Notes: generated by a model not told the origin, from the sequence alone. A DNA stretch of 64,000 nt from Lentisphaerota bacterium (GCA_018676675.1 JABHEG010000137.1:22227-86226); one strand, 5' to 3'; shown: positions 24,800 through 35,126, counted from the stretch's first letter. Numbers and translations are program-made.

Positions 24800-27367
24800 A
24801 TGTGCGTACCGAAGAGATCCAAGCTGGGGCAACGGATTTCCCGCAAGTTCCTGTCAGCCACCTTGCGTGCCTTGTGTGTGGGAATTCCTGGATGGCGGGG
24901 GGCAGAGACTGCTCGCCATTGGGAACGCGTTTCGACGGATAGTGCGTTGCGCCCCATGGACGGTCGGAAGCCCCGCATCCTCTGTCTCCTGTCCGCTGGG
25001 CGCACACTCCCTCTCGTCCTGTGCCTTTTGGCCTGCGGATGTGCTGCAACCCGCGAAGTGCGCCGAGCTCGGACGGCCATGGCTCAAGGGCGCCCCATAC
25101 TCGCCCGAGGCCACTTAGAGAGCGCGGCCCGCCTCTCCCCCAAGCGACTCAGGGATCCTGAATTCCGGGAAAAGCTGCGGATTGCGAGACGAGACGCCAG
25201 ACACGCCGAAGGCGCCCAGCTGGCACGCGGACAGAAATGGGATGCAGCGCTGAATGCGTTCGAGGATGTCCTGGAGATTGAGTCGGGATGGCCCGACGCA
25301 CTGCGTTCCATCGCGGAGACGAAGCAATGGGCGGCTGCGGCCCTCCATCAGCAGGCCCTGGCACAGGCAGATATGGGAAGAGCCCGTGACGCTGCCGCGA
25401 GCGCTGCACGCGCTCTTACCTACGTTCCGGACCACCCCGGCGCCCAACAGGCACACCACGCCACACAGTTCCCGGAAGCGGACGAAACTCGGGGAGGCGT
25501 TCACTACCGAATCGCCACGCAACACATCACGACCCAGCGTTGGCCTGAAGCCGCCGAAGCCCTCCGGGAGGCCACGGTTGCCAACCCCAACCATCTTCCC
25601 GCACGCGCCCGACTGTTTGAAGCCAAAGAGAGAGTGAGTAGAGCCAAGGCCCTGTTCGACAAGGCAGTCTCAGCCCTCGAACAGCATGATCTTGGGGAAG
25701 CAGAATCTGCGTTTTCCCGCAGTCTTGACGTCACGCCACACGCGGGCCGAACAGCGGAAAGACTGGAGCACGTGAAACAGCTCATCGCCCACGCAACCAA
25801 GCTGACCGAACAAGCCCAAGATCACCTTGCCCACAGGCGTTGGGACAGCGCGATCAAAAGTGCCGGGAACGTACTGCAACTGTGGAGCACGCACCCTCAG
25901 GCCGAGGAACTCAGATCCACAGCGGCCAGCGGCGCTGCCCGGGACGCGATTACTCAGGGACGAGAGCTCCTCAAACAAGCCCACTATACCCGGGCCGAGA
26001 GGGAGTTCGAACGAGCGTTGACCTACCGACCGGACAGCGCCAAGGCAAAAGAAAGCCTGTCAGATGCCGCCCTGGCACGAGCAAGATCCGCCGAGGTCGG
26101 GGAAGCCTGGGGAGCCGCGCTGTTGTGGCGGATAACCGCCCAGCAACGCCATCAGCGGAAAAGCGACAGCGCGGAGATCACGCGCACGATCACACGCGTC
26201 CTGAATCGACTGCAGACGGACCTCTCCCTCGCGGTCCTTGGGCCGGGTGGGAAAATCGATGCGGATGCGCTCGACTTGGCCCAGGGGCTCCGTGACCGAT
26301 TGCAGGCAAAACTCCCCTCGTTCATTCAGCTGAGCCCCGCCGATCTCTCTGGGAAAGAAACGAATGTCGACTACGAACTGCGCCTTGAATGCCTGGGAAT
26401 CAATATTGACCAAGAGGTCATTCAGCGCGCAAGCCGGACGCATCTGTACAATGTCGAGCACCGTTTCCCCAACGTGGAGATAGCACGTACCCGTGAGCTC
26501 ATCCACTCGTGCGAGCATCAGGTCACAGTACTCAGCCACCGACTGACCGAAGCCGAGTCCAGGCTCCACCACCTCAGAAGAAGCGCCCCACCCACTCCCA
26601 GGCATCCGAAGAAACACGACGCCTCCACAGGCGGGAACGCCGCAAGCCCCTCGACCAGACACGGCCAGAGAGGCAGACACGAAACGGGAGAAGCAGATCA
26701 AGACAATGCCCACCATGGCGGAACGAACCATGCCCATCAGGGGGAACACCACGCCCATGCGAAGTACGCAGAGCATCAGCGGCGTGAGCAGCACCTCCAG
26801 AGCCAGGTAAACCGCTGCCGAAGAGACCTCGATAACGAGCGGCGGGAACTGAGACGACTGCGTAGACGTCTGGATTCACTGCCCCGCACAATCGTAGAGG
26901 TACACCGCAAGACATGGCCGTACGTCCGTGTGACAGAGCGCAAGACAGGTCGACTCGTGGCCCGTCTGAACTTGGTCAGCACCAAGACCGGAAAGCCCGC
27001 GGCAGAGCAGGTGTTTGAGGTCAGCAAACAGGACCAGGACGACGCTATCGAGAACCCGAACCCCGACATTGGTCTCAAGTCCGACCCACTCATTCTGCGG
27101 ACCAACCAGTCCATCCGTGGGAGCCTGCTGAACGCAGCGTCCATCAGAACGGCTGAAGCAGCAATCGACATGGTTCACGAGCAGATTCGCCTGCGCCTGG
27201 AACAGGAGCGGGACGCTGTTCGCGGGCAGGACCTCGTTTCCCCGCAACGTCTGGAACGCGAAGTCACTGCCATCCTCGCACGTCAGGCCAGAGGGTCCAC
27301 GTCCGCGACAGCCGATCTCGAACAGCTCCGTCAGACGCTGGAAGAACGGGCATCGAAGACCAACTGA
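24800..27367 (+). CDS. Large TPR lipoprotein with His-rich coiled-coil linker
   Basis: About 855 aa. A lipoprotein signal lies at about 63-81 (LPLVLCLLACGC, lipobox Cys). The mature part has repeated TPR-like helices (about 85-460; for example AEAALREATVANPNHLPAR and AEREFERALTYRPDSAKA). A domain of about 100 residues follows (LSLAVLGPGG to YNVEHRFPNVE), then a charged coiled coil with a His-rich segment (about 590-680, HHGGTNHAHQGEHHAH) and a beta-rich C-terminal region (VEVHRKTWPYVRVTERKTG). The ATG at 24800 has a good GGAGAG site, but the signal peptide begins only near the Met at 24956, so the true start is unclear. It is probably an envelope scaffold; no known family was recognised beyond TPR. 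Confidence 0.75.
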   Translation: MCVPKRSKLGQRISRKFLSATLRALCVGIPGWRGAETARHWERVSTDSALRPMDGRKPRILCLLSAGRTLPLVLCLLACGCAATREVRRARTAMAQGRPILARGHLESAARLSPKRLRDPEFREKLRIARRDARHAEGAQLARGQKWDAALNAFEDVLEIESGWPDALRSIAETKQWAAAALHQQALAQADMGRARDAAASAARALTYVPDHPGAQQAHHATQFPEADETRGGVHYRIATQHITTQRWPEAAEALREATVANPNHLPARARLFEAKERVSRAKALFDKAVSALEQHDLGEAESAFSRSLDVTPHAGRTAERLEHVKQLIAHATKLTEQAQDHLAHRRWDSAIKSAGNVLQLWSTHPQAEELRSTAASGAARDAITQGRELLKQAHYTRAEREFERALTYRPDSAKAKESLSDAALARARSAEVGEAWGAALLWRITAQQRHQRKSDSAEITRTITRVLNRLQTDLSLAVLGPGGKIDADALDLAQGLRDRLQAKLPSFIQLSPADLSGKETNVDYELRLECLGINIDQEVIQRASRTHLYNVEHRFPNVEIARTRELIHSCEHQVTVLSHRLTEAESRLHHLRRSAPPTPRHPKKHDASTGGNAASPSTRHGQRGRHETGEADQDNAHHGGTNHAHQGEHHAHAKYAEHQRREQHLQSQVNRCRRDLDNERRELRRLRRRLDSLPRTIVEVHRKTWPYVRVTERKTGRLVARLNLVSTKTGKPAAEQVFEVSKQDQDDAIENPNPDIGLKSDPLILRTNQSIRGSLLNAASIRTAEAAIDMVHEQIRLRLEQERDAVRGQDLVSPQRLEREVTAILARQARGSTSATADLEQLRQTLEERASKTN

Positions 27368-27390
27368 GAGCGAGTGGTCCGGCGAACAAT

Positions 27391-27410
27391 AGTGTGCTGA
27401 CACACTCGCT
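27391..27410. terminator. Candidate bidirectional terminator between convergent genes
   Basis: The repeat agtgtg-ctga-cacact lies in the 57-base gap between the convergent TPR genes; an outer pair agcgagtg/cactcgct (27369-27376 and 27403-27410) can form instead. No strong T tract follows. Confidence 0.35.
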
Positions 27411-27424
27411 TCCTTCCACCACGG

Positions 27425-29980
27425 CTACTCCCCAAGCACGTCAATCAGGAAGCGGTGAGGAAAACGAAGCCCGAAATTGAGTTTTCGGGCCAGCTCGAAG
27501 CAGGGCTCTCTAAACTCGGGATAGACAGCACCAAGGGCAGCCATGATGACTGCCTTGTCCTCGATGTCCATGGCGAGAGCAGCTACCGGCCGGAAATCGG
27601 CGAGGGGCTTCTTGCCGGTGATATATGCTGCGGCCTCCTGTTCCGCGGCTCCTGCGCTCTGCAGCAACTCCGCCGCCCGTATGAGAGCAGCCGAGGCCTC
27701 CTGATCGGCTCCGCGAGCAGGCGCTGCCAGGTAGAGCAGAAGATACTGAATCCCCGTTGGCTGCTTGGCCGCCTCAAGAGCTGCCGCCGCGGCCGCTGTC
27801 TCTCCTTGCGACAGAGCCACTTGGAAGCGAATGGTGGGCTCATCGTCATCTGCCATCAGCCTGGCAAACTCGGCGATGTCCCCACGCAGGTAAGCGTGGT
27901 GGGCCCGAAGATAGCACTGCAGTTCCTGGCGCCCTTCCGAGCCAACGAACTCCGCGGCTTTCTGATCGAGCTCGGTCAACGCCTTCTGAGCCTCATCCCG
28001 ATGTCCGGCCTTGCAGTGCACAGCCACTTTGTCGATGTACAGACTGATGTCCATGGGAGACTCCCGGAGCTGTCTATCGATCCAATTTTCGGCCTCGCCG
28101 AGTCGCCCGGTGGCGAGCATCGTTTTGAATCGGTTCGCCGCGAACAGCTCTGCCCTGGGATCCAGCTCAACAGCGGCCTGTGAGTGCTGATACGCCAAGG
28201 CAAACTCGCCGAGTCCAAGATAGTGGAACGACAGAGCGTGGTGACCATAGGGAGTCGGGGTGCTTCCCTGGGTTGCCAGAGCGAAGAGACGGAAGGCCTC
28301 TTCCGGCGAGTCCACCACGCGCCCGAGGAGATAAGCCATTGGCCCCGAGTCTGGTTCGCGCTCGAACCGCCGTCGGTATTCCGCAGTCAGGTCGTGTTCA
28401 GGCGTGTGTCTCTCACGCGAAGCCTGGTAGTACCGGTGCCACTCGATCCGCACAGGTTCAGCGTCAAGCCCCGCCTGTAGCAATTCCAGGTAGGCCTCCG
28501 AAGCCATGATCCCCCCCAACAGTCGCAGGCAGGCCGTGTTGGCTGGCTCCAGGGCGAGCACGCGCTTCCCGACCTGAACAGCTCGTTCCTTACCTTGAGC
28601 CCGGAGGAGAGCTCCGAGGGCCTGCAGTGTGCCCGATTGCCCTTTCCCCAACAGCCCAATTCGGTAACGCGTTGTACTACTGCCCTCCGAAATCGTCACT
28701 TGCTCAGGGAAGGGCTCGAATACGAGGTGAAGCCCCTTGAAGATGTAGGAAAGCTCGCCCATATGCAGGGCATCCTCTGGAGGCTTGGCTCGGGCAGGAT
28801 CGTCTGAGTAGGTGGCCGCCTCCCACAGAATCCCCGCGACGCCGTCAGGATTGATCAGAAAGGTGCGATTCAGAAAGGGGCGGATCAGGAAGGGGGTGGA
28901 CACCGTCACGTCGAATGGCTCCAAAGACAGGTCCTCACTGACCGGCTCGACCCTGACCGTTCCCTCGTGAACGCGCCGGCTCACCGGAACGCCCGGGCGC
29001 AGAGCCAACTCCTCCCCCGCCACGAGGACGCGGTAGGGGCTGGAAAGCCCGCTGACGACGTGGATCTCACGACTCCGTCCCTTGGCCAGGGAAAACGCCC
29101 CGTAGACCAGGAGAGCCAGTCCCAGCAGGACAGGACCGGCGAGGCGGGCCAGGACGGAAACGCGATCGCCTTGCGACGAACCGCCCCCAAGAGGCGACAC
29201 AGCGCCACCCATGATGGGCTTGTGGGTGCCCAGGTTCTTCTTTGACAGTTTCTGAAGCTTAGAAAACTGCTTGTCCTTCTCAAGAGCTGGAACCAAGGCC
29301 AGACACTGCGCGAAAACCGCGGAAGCTCTGTCGTGCTCTCCTGTCGCCTGGTAGCCCTGCGCGAGCATCACCAATGCCCCGACGCTGTCCGTCAGCCTCT
29401 CATCGATGACGTGCTGCAGGAAAGGCGCTGCCTCAGCCGGGCGCAACTGCTCAACCAGAACGCCGGCCAGCAACTCCCGTCCATCTGGGTCGTCCTCAAC
29501 CGCCAAACAACGGCGCAGGAGGTGCTCAGCCTTTTCACTCTCGCCGAAACCAACGCATGTTCCGGCGGTCACCCGGAGAGTCTCAACATCATCGCCGGCA
29601 CAGGTGACAACTGTCGGGGCGACTTTCAAGAACGTCTCTTTGTCCTGGTAAGCGGCACAAACAGAAACCACATCGCAGGCTTTGGCCAGGTCCGTCGGAT
29701 CCTCGCGAAACGCTGCCACCGCTTCCGCGATTGCGGTTGCCTTGAGCTCGCCCCATTCCTTAAGGGAAAGGCTCCGATGTCGTCGACAGCGGGAGCATTC
29801 GGCCAACACCCGCTTCTTGCCCAACGCGACCAGCGGGATCATGAAAAGCACGGCGTAAAGCGTGGTGTCAAACGAGGACAGCCGCCCCTCTTGCCCGCAA
29901 TGCTCGCACGTGCCGTAGCTCTCGTGCAGGTTTCGACGACCGTAGTACCACGTCCCGATACCATTGATAACGTGAGGCAT
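27425..29980 (-). CDS. Zinc-ribbon, membrane-anchored TPR protein
   Basis: About 851 aa from the ATG at 29980; upstream Met codons at 29995 and 30034 are alternatives. The N-terminus (MPHVINGIGTWYYGRRNLHE, then GTCEHCGQEG and CSRCRRHRSL) is a split zinc ribbon whose CxxC pairs flank a hydrophobic stretch (LYAVLFMIPLVALGKK). TPR-like helices follow (about 80-250), then a TM helix (about 285-305, LAGPVLLGLALLVYGAFSLA), a beta-rich domain and a long second set of TPR/alpha-solenoid repeats (about 450-850; for example ALAYQHSQAAVELDPRAE). This arrangement is seen in uncharacterised proteins of PVC-type bacteria. It probably works as a scaffold; no catalytic motif was seen. Confidence 0.75.
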   Translation of the reverse strand: MPHVINGIGTWYYGRRNLHESYGTCEHCGQEGRLSSFDTTLYAVLFMIPLVALGKKRVLAECSRCRRHRSLSLKEWGELKATAIAEAVAAFREDPTDLAKACDVVSVCAAYQDKETFLKVAPTVVTCAGDDVETLRVTAGTCVGFGESEKAEHLLRRCLAVEDDPDGRELLAGVLVEQLRPAEAAPFLQHVIDERLTDSVGALVMLAQGYQATGEHDRASAVFAQCLALVPALEKDKQFSKLQKLSKKNLGTHKPIMGGAVSPLGGGSSQGDRVSVLARLAGPVLLGLALLVYGAFSLAKGRSREIHVVSGLSSPYRVLVAGEELALRPGVPVSRRVHEGTVRVEPVSEDLSLEPFDVTVSTPFLIRPFLNRTFLINPDGVAGILWEAATYSDDPARAKPPEDALHMGELSYIFKGLHLVFEPFPEQVTISEGSSTTRYRIGLLGKGQSGTLQALGALLRAQGKERAVQVGKRVLALEPANTACLRLLGGIMASEAYLELLQAGLDAEPVRIEWHRYYQASRERHTPEHDLTAEYRRRFEREPDSGPMAYLLGRVVDSPEEAFRLFALATQGSTPTPYGHHALSFHYLGLGEFALAYQHSQAAVELDPRAELFAANRFKTMLATGRLGEAENWIDRQLRESPMDISLYIDKVAVHCKAGHRDEAQKALTELDQKAAEFVGSEGRQELQCYLRAHHAYLRGDIAEFARLMADDDEPTIRFQVALSQGETAAAAAALEAAKQPTGIQYLLLYLAAPARGADQEASAALIRAAELLQSAGAAEQEAAAYITGKKPLADFRPVAALAMDIEDKAVIMAALGAVYPEFREPCFELARKLNFGLRFPHRFLIDVLGE

Positions 29981-30359
29981 GCGTCCATTCCCCATTGCTA
30001 TTAGCTGCACTGTGCCGATACCGCGTCCCCCCAAGATAGGGCTGGAACGCTCCTCTGAAAAGTGTCGCCGGGATTCCGTATCCGGCGTAACCGCTCGCTG
30101 GTGTGAAGCGGCTCAACAGAGTCTGGTCCTCCCGGGATTCCCTGAGCCGTCTGCGTCCAGCGGAAGGCAACCGTCCTGCGAGCTGTCTTGAAGGTCTTCC
30201 CCACGTAACCGAGCCGCTGCACCTGCCCCTTGCCTCGTTCGTCTCGAAGCCGTTCCGGGAGTAGATTGGTGCGTTGAGCCAACCGACATCATCAAGACGT
30301 GTGTCCCGATACGGTCCTCACGAGCAAACTGGGCCGAGCACAAACGTAAGACTGACGCA
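29981..30359 (+). other. Divergent intergenic region
   Basis: About 380 bases between the leftward zinc-ribbon TPR gene and the rightward HzsA-like fusion gene. Small ORFs on both strands look like chance frames. No RNA, repeat or operator was recognised, although promoters for both genes should be here. Confidence 0.5.
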
Positions 30360-33300
30360 ATGAAACCTGCCCCAGACACCGACCTGCCTTCCGCCCTCCC
30401 CTGCTGCTGTCTGCCCCGGATCGGACGCCTGTGTTGGCTTCTGGCCGCCCTCCCGCTCTTGCTCTCCGGAGCCATGCCCACCATCCAGCAGGAAGTGTGG
30501 CCGAACACCGACAAGGCGTTCAGCACGTTTGCCACGAAGATAGACGCACGGACTCCACGGAACCTGCTCGCTCGGCGGAAGGTCCGCCTGTCCGGACTGG
30601 GGAACGCAAGCATGCTGGCGGACGGGATCGCGGGAGAACGTGGGGGGGCCGGACGCGTGGGTGCGGGGGGAAAGCCGACTGTAATCGTCTGCTACCTGGG
30701 CCAACCGAAGACGGTCAGAGAAATCGGCGTCTACACGTTCAACATCGACGCGCGAGCCAACCAGGACTACGAGGTCCGCGTGGTCAACAACAGCGCCAAT
30801 CCCGGCAAACAGCCCGTTTTTGAGGGCCCGCCGCTATTGACAACCGGCCCCAAAGTCGTAGGCCCCAACAGCGGCGGCTGCCACACCTGGTTCAGACACG
30901 AAGATAGCGCCCCTCTTGTGGACGGGGAGGTCGATTGGGTCGAGTTCCGTATTTGGCGCACCTACAACGTGAAGGCCGGACATCCCGCCCAATCCGAGAC
31001 CCCCACCAGCTGGACGTCTCTCATTGAGTTCGAAGTCATCGGCAATGACGATGACGTGATCGTCCGGAGTCCGGAAGAGATCGCACGACGCAAAGCGCTG
31101 CAGTCCTTCCCGCGGAACCCGGAATTCACTAATCGAGAGACCTGGCAGGAGACCATGGTGGCCGCCCGGGAAGCCGTGCTCGCCTGGGAAGTAGAACTGG
31201 ACCGTCTGGCCCAGCCTGAGTCGGGCGTCGTGCTGGAGCCGTGGCAGATAGCCGGTCCCTTCGCACCGGGGAGCCCTGGGTTCAAGCAGGCTGCGGATGC
31301 ATGGGACCTCGCCAAGGTCGAGGCCATGTGCAAGGCTCTTCCCTTCAAGCCGTTCGAGGGGGCCGGTGACGGCCGGGAGACCAATCTTGCCAAGAGCGTT
31401 CCGGCAGCTCCGGGGCAGGCAATCATCCTTGTTCGCAAGGCCGTAGCCGAAGCCGAGTTCGACCGCACCTATCCTTTTGAAGTCGGGATGGGAGCGGGTA
31501 TTGGTGAGATCCGCTGCCTGCCCTCACGCCGCCGGCAATGGTTCGACACAAAGACAGGACCTGCCACCCCCAACAGCAAGCTCTTCCAGCTCTCCCTCAA
31601 GCCCAGCCCTCTCGCGATCGTGGCCATTCTGCGGGTCCGCGAAGATGGAACGTGTCCATTTTGGTTCTCCCTGCACGCGCTCAAAGGCCCCAAGACCCCC
31701 GGGACCTTCAGTCGTCGGATCTACCGCAGGCAGAATCTGTACCGACAGCTGCAGGAACGTTTCCCCGATCCCCTGAGCCAGGCCGAGATCGCGTGGGAAA
31801 GAGAGGACAGTATCTGGATGCGCTTCACCCGCCGGGCGATGTCCAGAATCGACTGGCATCTTACAGACTGGCCGACCAGCCGGCCTGACTTCCTCGTAGC
31901 CCAATACAATGCCGCCCGAGCCACTCGCCTGCAGGCGCTTCAGGAGAGCACTGCTTCTGCCCCGGAGGCACTTGTTTCACACCTCAAGCAGGCTGTCGGC
32001 CAGGCAGAGACGCCGCCGGCCCAAACCATCGCGGACGCCCGGAAGGCCTACTATGCGATAGCCGCTCTCCAGGACATGGCCGCAGCGGCCAACCAGATTC
32101 ACAGTGCACGCCTGGCTGTGACCGATCAACAGGCAACCTTTGGTACGGACTACCCAAAAGCAGACGAGAAGCTCGCCCGGATCACGACGTTGGAGAAGCA
32201 GATAGCCGCGCTGCTGGCAGAGAAAGTGCAGCCCGGGACTGAAACAGTCACGCGTCTGCTGGCCCTGAAGTCCGACATCTCGACAGTTGCACGGGACATC
32301 CTGCTGACGAACCCGCTCCTCGGCTTTGAACGTCTCCTGATGATTAAGGGAGGCCCTGGCTTCTCCTCCAACTGGGGAGGCGCCAACCGCCTCGGGAACG
32401 AAGTCGTGAGTCTCTCACCAGTCGCGCCGGATGGGGAGCTGACAACGGTCTACAAGGGCTCTCGAGTCAGCGACATGGACGTCAATTGGGACGCGCGTCG
32501 CATCCTCCTCTCCGATGGCCGCCACCTGCACGAACTCGACACCGAAACAGGCAAGGCGCGGCAGATTTCGACCCAGACCGACCGCCATGTCATGCACTAT
32601 GACGGCTGTTACCTGCCAAATGGCCGCATCGCGTTCGTCTCGACGGCCTGTGAGCAGGCCGTGCCCTGTACGGGCGGTTGGTACGTCGGGAATCTCCACC
32701 TCATGGAAGCCGACGGAACCAACGAACGCCGAATCACCTTCGATCAGGATCACAGCTGGAACCCCTGCGTGCTCAACAGCGGCCGTGTCATTTTCACACG
32801 CTGGGAGTACACAGATACCCCCCATTATTTCACCCGCCTGCTCTTCCATATGAATCCGGACGGGAGTGAGCAGATGGAGTATTACGGCAGCAACTCCTAT
32901 TGGCCCAATGCGCTCTACTGGACCCGCCCTATCCCCGGACACCCGACCAAGGTCGTCGCCATCGTCTCCGGACACCATGGCGTCGGCCGAATGGGCGAAC
33001 TGGCCATCTTCGACCCCGCCCTCGGACGACATGAGGCTCAGGGCGCGATACAAAAGATACCCGGATACGGGAAACCTGTTGACCCAGTCATCAAAGATGG
33101 ACTTGTCAGCGAGTCCTGGCCGCGTTTCGCTACGCCCTGGCCCCTGGCCGAGCCCGAAACTCATCGTGGAGCGGGCAAGTACTTCCTCGTCGCCTGCAAG
33201 ATGACCCCGTACTCATCGTGGGGCGTCTACCTGGCCGACATCTTCGACAACCTGACCCCGCTGCTCATGGGCCCGTATTCGATGCCCGTCCCCTGGCGCC

Positions 33301-35126
33301 CCCGGCCACGCCCACCGATCGTTCCTGACAAGGTAGACCGGGCCCGCACGGATGCGCATGTCGTCATGAGCGATGTCTATGAGGGGGGGGGGATATCCGG
33401 CTTTCCCAAGGGGACAGTCAAGGCATTGCGGATCGGGTCACACCACTACCGTTACGGCGGGAACGGAGACACCCGCGGCTCTTCGTACGAGGGGGGATGG
33501 GATGTGAAACGGATCCTCGGGACGGTTCCGGTCGAGCCTGACGGTTCCGCCTTCTTCAAGGTCCCGGCCAACACCCCGATCTTTGTCCAACCGATTGATG
33601 CTGACGGCAAGGCGTTGCAGACCATGCGGAGCTGGTTCGCTGCGATGCCCGGGGAAACCGTCTCCTGTGTGGGCTGTCACGAGCCACAGAACCAAACAGC
33701 GCCAGTGCATTCGGGGCAGGCATTCCGGCGTGGGGCTTCGGAGATCACCCCGTGGTTCGGTCCGGTTCGGGGGTTCAGCTTCGACCGTGAGGTACAACCC
33801 GTTCTGGATCGCCGTTGTGTCGGTTGCCACAGTGGGGCTCCGCGCAAGGACAAACGTGCCATCCCCGACCTCCGGGCAAAGCGCCTGCACCCGGACTTCA
33901 AAGGGCCGTACAGCCCCGCTTACATGGCCCTTCACGCCTATGTGCGTCGCGCGGGTTACGAGGCCGACTACCATCTCGCGGCCCCGGCCGAATACCACGC
34001 CGACACCAGCCAACTCGTGCAGATGCTCACCAAAGGGCATCACGGGGTGACGTTGACGCCGGAAGAGTGGCGACGGCTGTACACATGGATCGACTACAAC
34101 ATCCCCTACCCTGCAAACTGGCGCGAGAGCCACCGCCCCCCGAAGGACGACCAGATAGAACGACGCGCCAAGTACAAGAAGCTCTACGCGGCCATAGAGG
34201 ACAATGACGAAGCCCCTGTTCCTTTGCCGCCGGTCGCCGCCTTCGAGCCGCCACAGCGGCACGATTCCGCAAGACAAGCCGTCACACTGGAGGGCTGGCC
34301 TCTCAGCCGTGAGGCAGCTGGCGAGCAACAGCGGAAAGCCGCTCTTCCGGATCTGACGCTTGAGCTCGCCCCGGGTGTTGACCTGGAGTTCGTCCCCGTC
34401 CCCAGAGGCGCGTTCCTCATGGGGGACACGGCGGGATTCCCCGACGAGAACCGGCAAGAGCGCGTGGTGCTCGAACGGTCCTTCTACCTGAGCAAGCTCG
34501 AGGTCACCAACAGCCAATTCGGTCTCTTCGATCCCTACCATGACAGCCGGTTTGTCGCTGGCCGTGGCAAGGACCGCTTCACACGTGGCTATCCGGTCAA
34601 CCAGCCGGAACAGCCCGTCGTCCGAGTGACCTACCTACAGGCGAAGGCGTTCTGCGAATGGCTGACGACCAAGACAGGAGCTGTCTGCCGGCTTCCCACC
34701 GAACAGCAATGGGAATACGCCTGCAAGGCGGGATCCAGCACGCTCTGGCCCAACGGCGACGACCCCAAAAACGCCGGGAACCGGGCAAACATCTCCGACG
34801 CATCGCTCACCCGCTGGAACTGGGGTCGCTGCGAGAAAGAGATCAACGATGGGGCCCGTTTCTCCGTACCTGGAGGAAAGTACCCAGCCAATGCATGGGG
34901 GCTGCATGACATGATCGGCAATGTCGCGGAGTGGACAGCCAGTGATTACGCCCCCGGCACAAGCCTGAAAGTGGTGCGCGGAGGGTCCTGGAACGACACC
35001 CTGAGGTACGCCCGCTCATCAAGCCGCTGGCGCTATGCCGCACATCAGCCGGTCTACAATGTCGGCTTCAGGGTTCTCTGCGAAGCGCCCGCGCCGACCG
35101 GCAAAGCTCGGGCCCGGGCCCGCTAA
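30360..35126 (+). CDS. Secreted HzsA-like di-haem propeller protein fused to a SUMF1-like domain
   Basis: About 1588 aa. A signal-like segment (LCWLLAALPLLLSGA, about 25-39) is followed by a beta-sandwich region (45-230), a helical section, a TolB/WD40-like propeller (about 690-1000; DGRHLHELDTETGKARQIS, LMEADGTNERRITFDQDHSW) and a section resembling the hydrazine-synthase alpha subunit (TVPVEPDGSAFFKVPANTPI). Two CxxCH haem sites are visible (CVGCHEP near 1103 and CVGCHSG near 1153). The C-terminal 230 residues are FGE/SUMF1-like (FVPVPRGAFLMGD, RLPTEQQWEYACKAG, DMIGNVAEWTA, VVRGGSWNDTLRY). The two active-site Cys of true formylglycine-generating enzymes are absent, so sulfatase activation is doubtful. 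It should be periplasmic and redox-active; anammox chemistry is not implied. Confidence 0.8.
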   Translation: MKPAPDTDLPSALPCCCLPRIGRLCWLLAALPLLLSGAMPTIQQEVWPNTDKAFSTFATKIDARTPRNLLARRKVRLSGLGNASMLADGIAGERGGAGRVGAGGKPTVIVCYLGQPKTVREIGVYTFNIDARANQDYEVRVVNNSANPGKQPVFEGPPLLTTGPKVVGPNSGGCHTWFRHEDSAPLVDGEVDWVEFRIWRTYNVKAGHPAQSETPTSWTSLIEFEVIGNDDDVIVRSPEEIARRKALQSFPRNPEFTNRETWQETMVAAREAVLAWEVELDRLAQPESGVVLEPWQIAGPFAPGSPGFKQAADAWDLAKVEAMCKALPFKPFEGAGDGRETNLAKSVPAAPGQAIILVRKAVAEAEFDRTYPFEVGMGAGIGEIRCLPSRRRQWFDTKTGPATPNSKLFQLSLKPSPLAIVAILRVREDGTCPFWFSLHALKGPKTPGTFSRRIYRRQNLYRQLQERFPDPLSQAEIAWEREDSIWMRFTRRAMSRIDWHLTDWPTSRPDFLVAQYNAARATRLQALQESTASAPEALVSHLKQAVGQAETPPAQTIADARKAYYAIAALQDMAAAANQIHSARLAVTDQQATFGTDYPKADEKLARITTLEKQIAALLAEKVQPGTETVTRLLALKSDISTVARDILLTNPLLGFERLLMIKGGPGFSSNWGGANRLGNEVVSLSPVAPDGELTTVYKGSRVSDMDVNWDARRILLSDGRHLHELDTETGKARQISTQTDRHVMHYDGCYLPNGRIAFVSTACEQAVPCTGGWYVGNLHLMEADGTNERRITFDQDHSWNPCVLNSGRVIFTRWEYTDTPHYFTRLLFHMNPDGSEQMEYYGSNSYWPNALYWTRPIPGHPTKVVAIVSGHHGVGRMGELAIFDPALGRHEAQGAIQKIPGYGKPVDPVIKDGLVSESWPRFATPWPLAEPETHRGAGKYFLVACKMTPYSSWGVYLADIFDNLTPLLMGPYSMPVPWRPRPRPPIVPDKVDRARTDAHVVMSDVYEGGGISGFPKGTVKALRIGSHHYRYGGNGDTRGSSYEGGWDVKRILGTVPVEPDGSAFFKVPANTPIFVQPIDADGKALQTMRSWFAAMPGETVSCVGCHEPQNQTAPVHSGQAFRRGASEITPWFGPVRGFSFDREVQPVLDRRCVGCHSGAPRKDKRAIPDLRAKRLHPDFKGPYSPAYMALHAYVRRAGYEADYHLAAPAEYHADTSQLVQMLTKGHHGVTLTPEEWRRLYTWIDYNIPYPANWRESHRPPKDDQIERRAKYKKLYAAIEDNDEAPVPLPPVAAFEPPQRHDSARQAVTLEGWPLSREAAGEQQRKAALPDLTLELAPGVDLEFVPVPRGAFLMGDTAGFPDENRQERVVLERSFYLSKLEVTNSQFGLFDPYHDSRFVAGRGKDRFTRGYPVNQPEQPVVRVTYLQAKAFCEWLTTKTGAVCRLPTEQQWEYACKAGSSTLWPNGDDPKNAGNRANISDASLTRWNWGRCEKEINDGARFSVPGGKYPANAWGLHDMIGNVAEWTASDYAPGTSLKVVRGGSWNDTLRYARSSSRWRYAAHQPVYNVGFRVLCEAPAPTGKARARAR

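Noticed and set aside
33438-34541. 367-aa ORF on the - strand
   Set aside because: Lies fully inside the HzsA-like fusion gene; no motif or ribosome-binding site.
30360-35126. Evidence for anammox metabolism
   Set aside because: HzsA-like architecture occurs outside anammox bacteria as far as I recall, and no HzsB/C or HDH genes are in the window.
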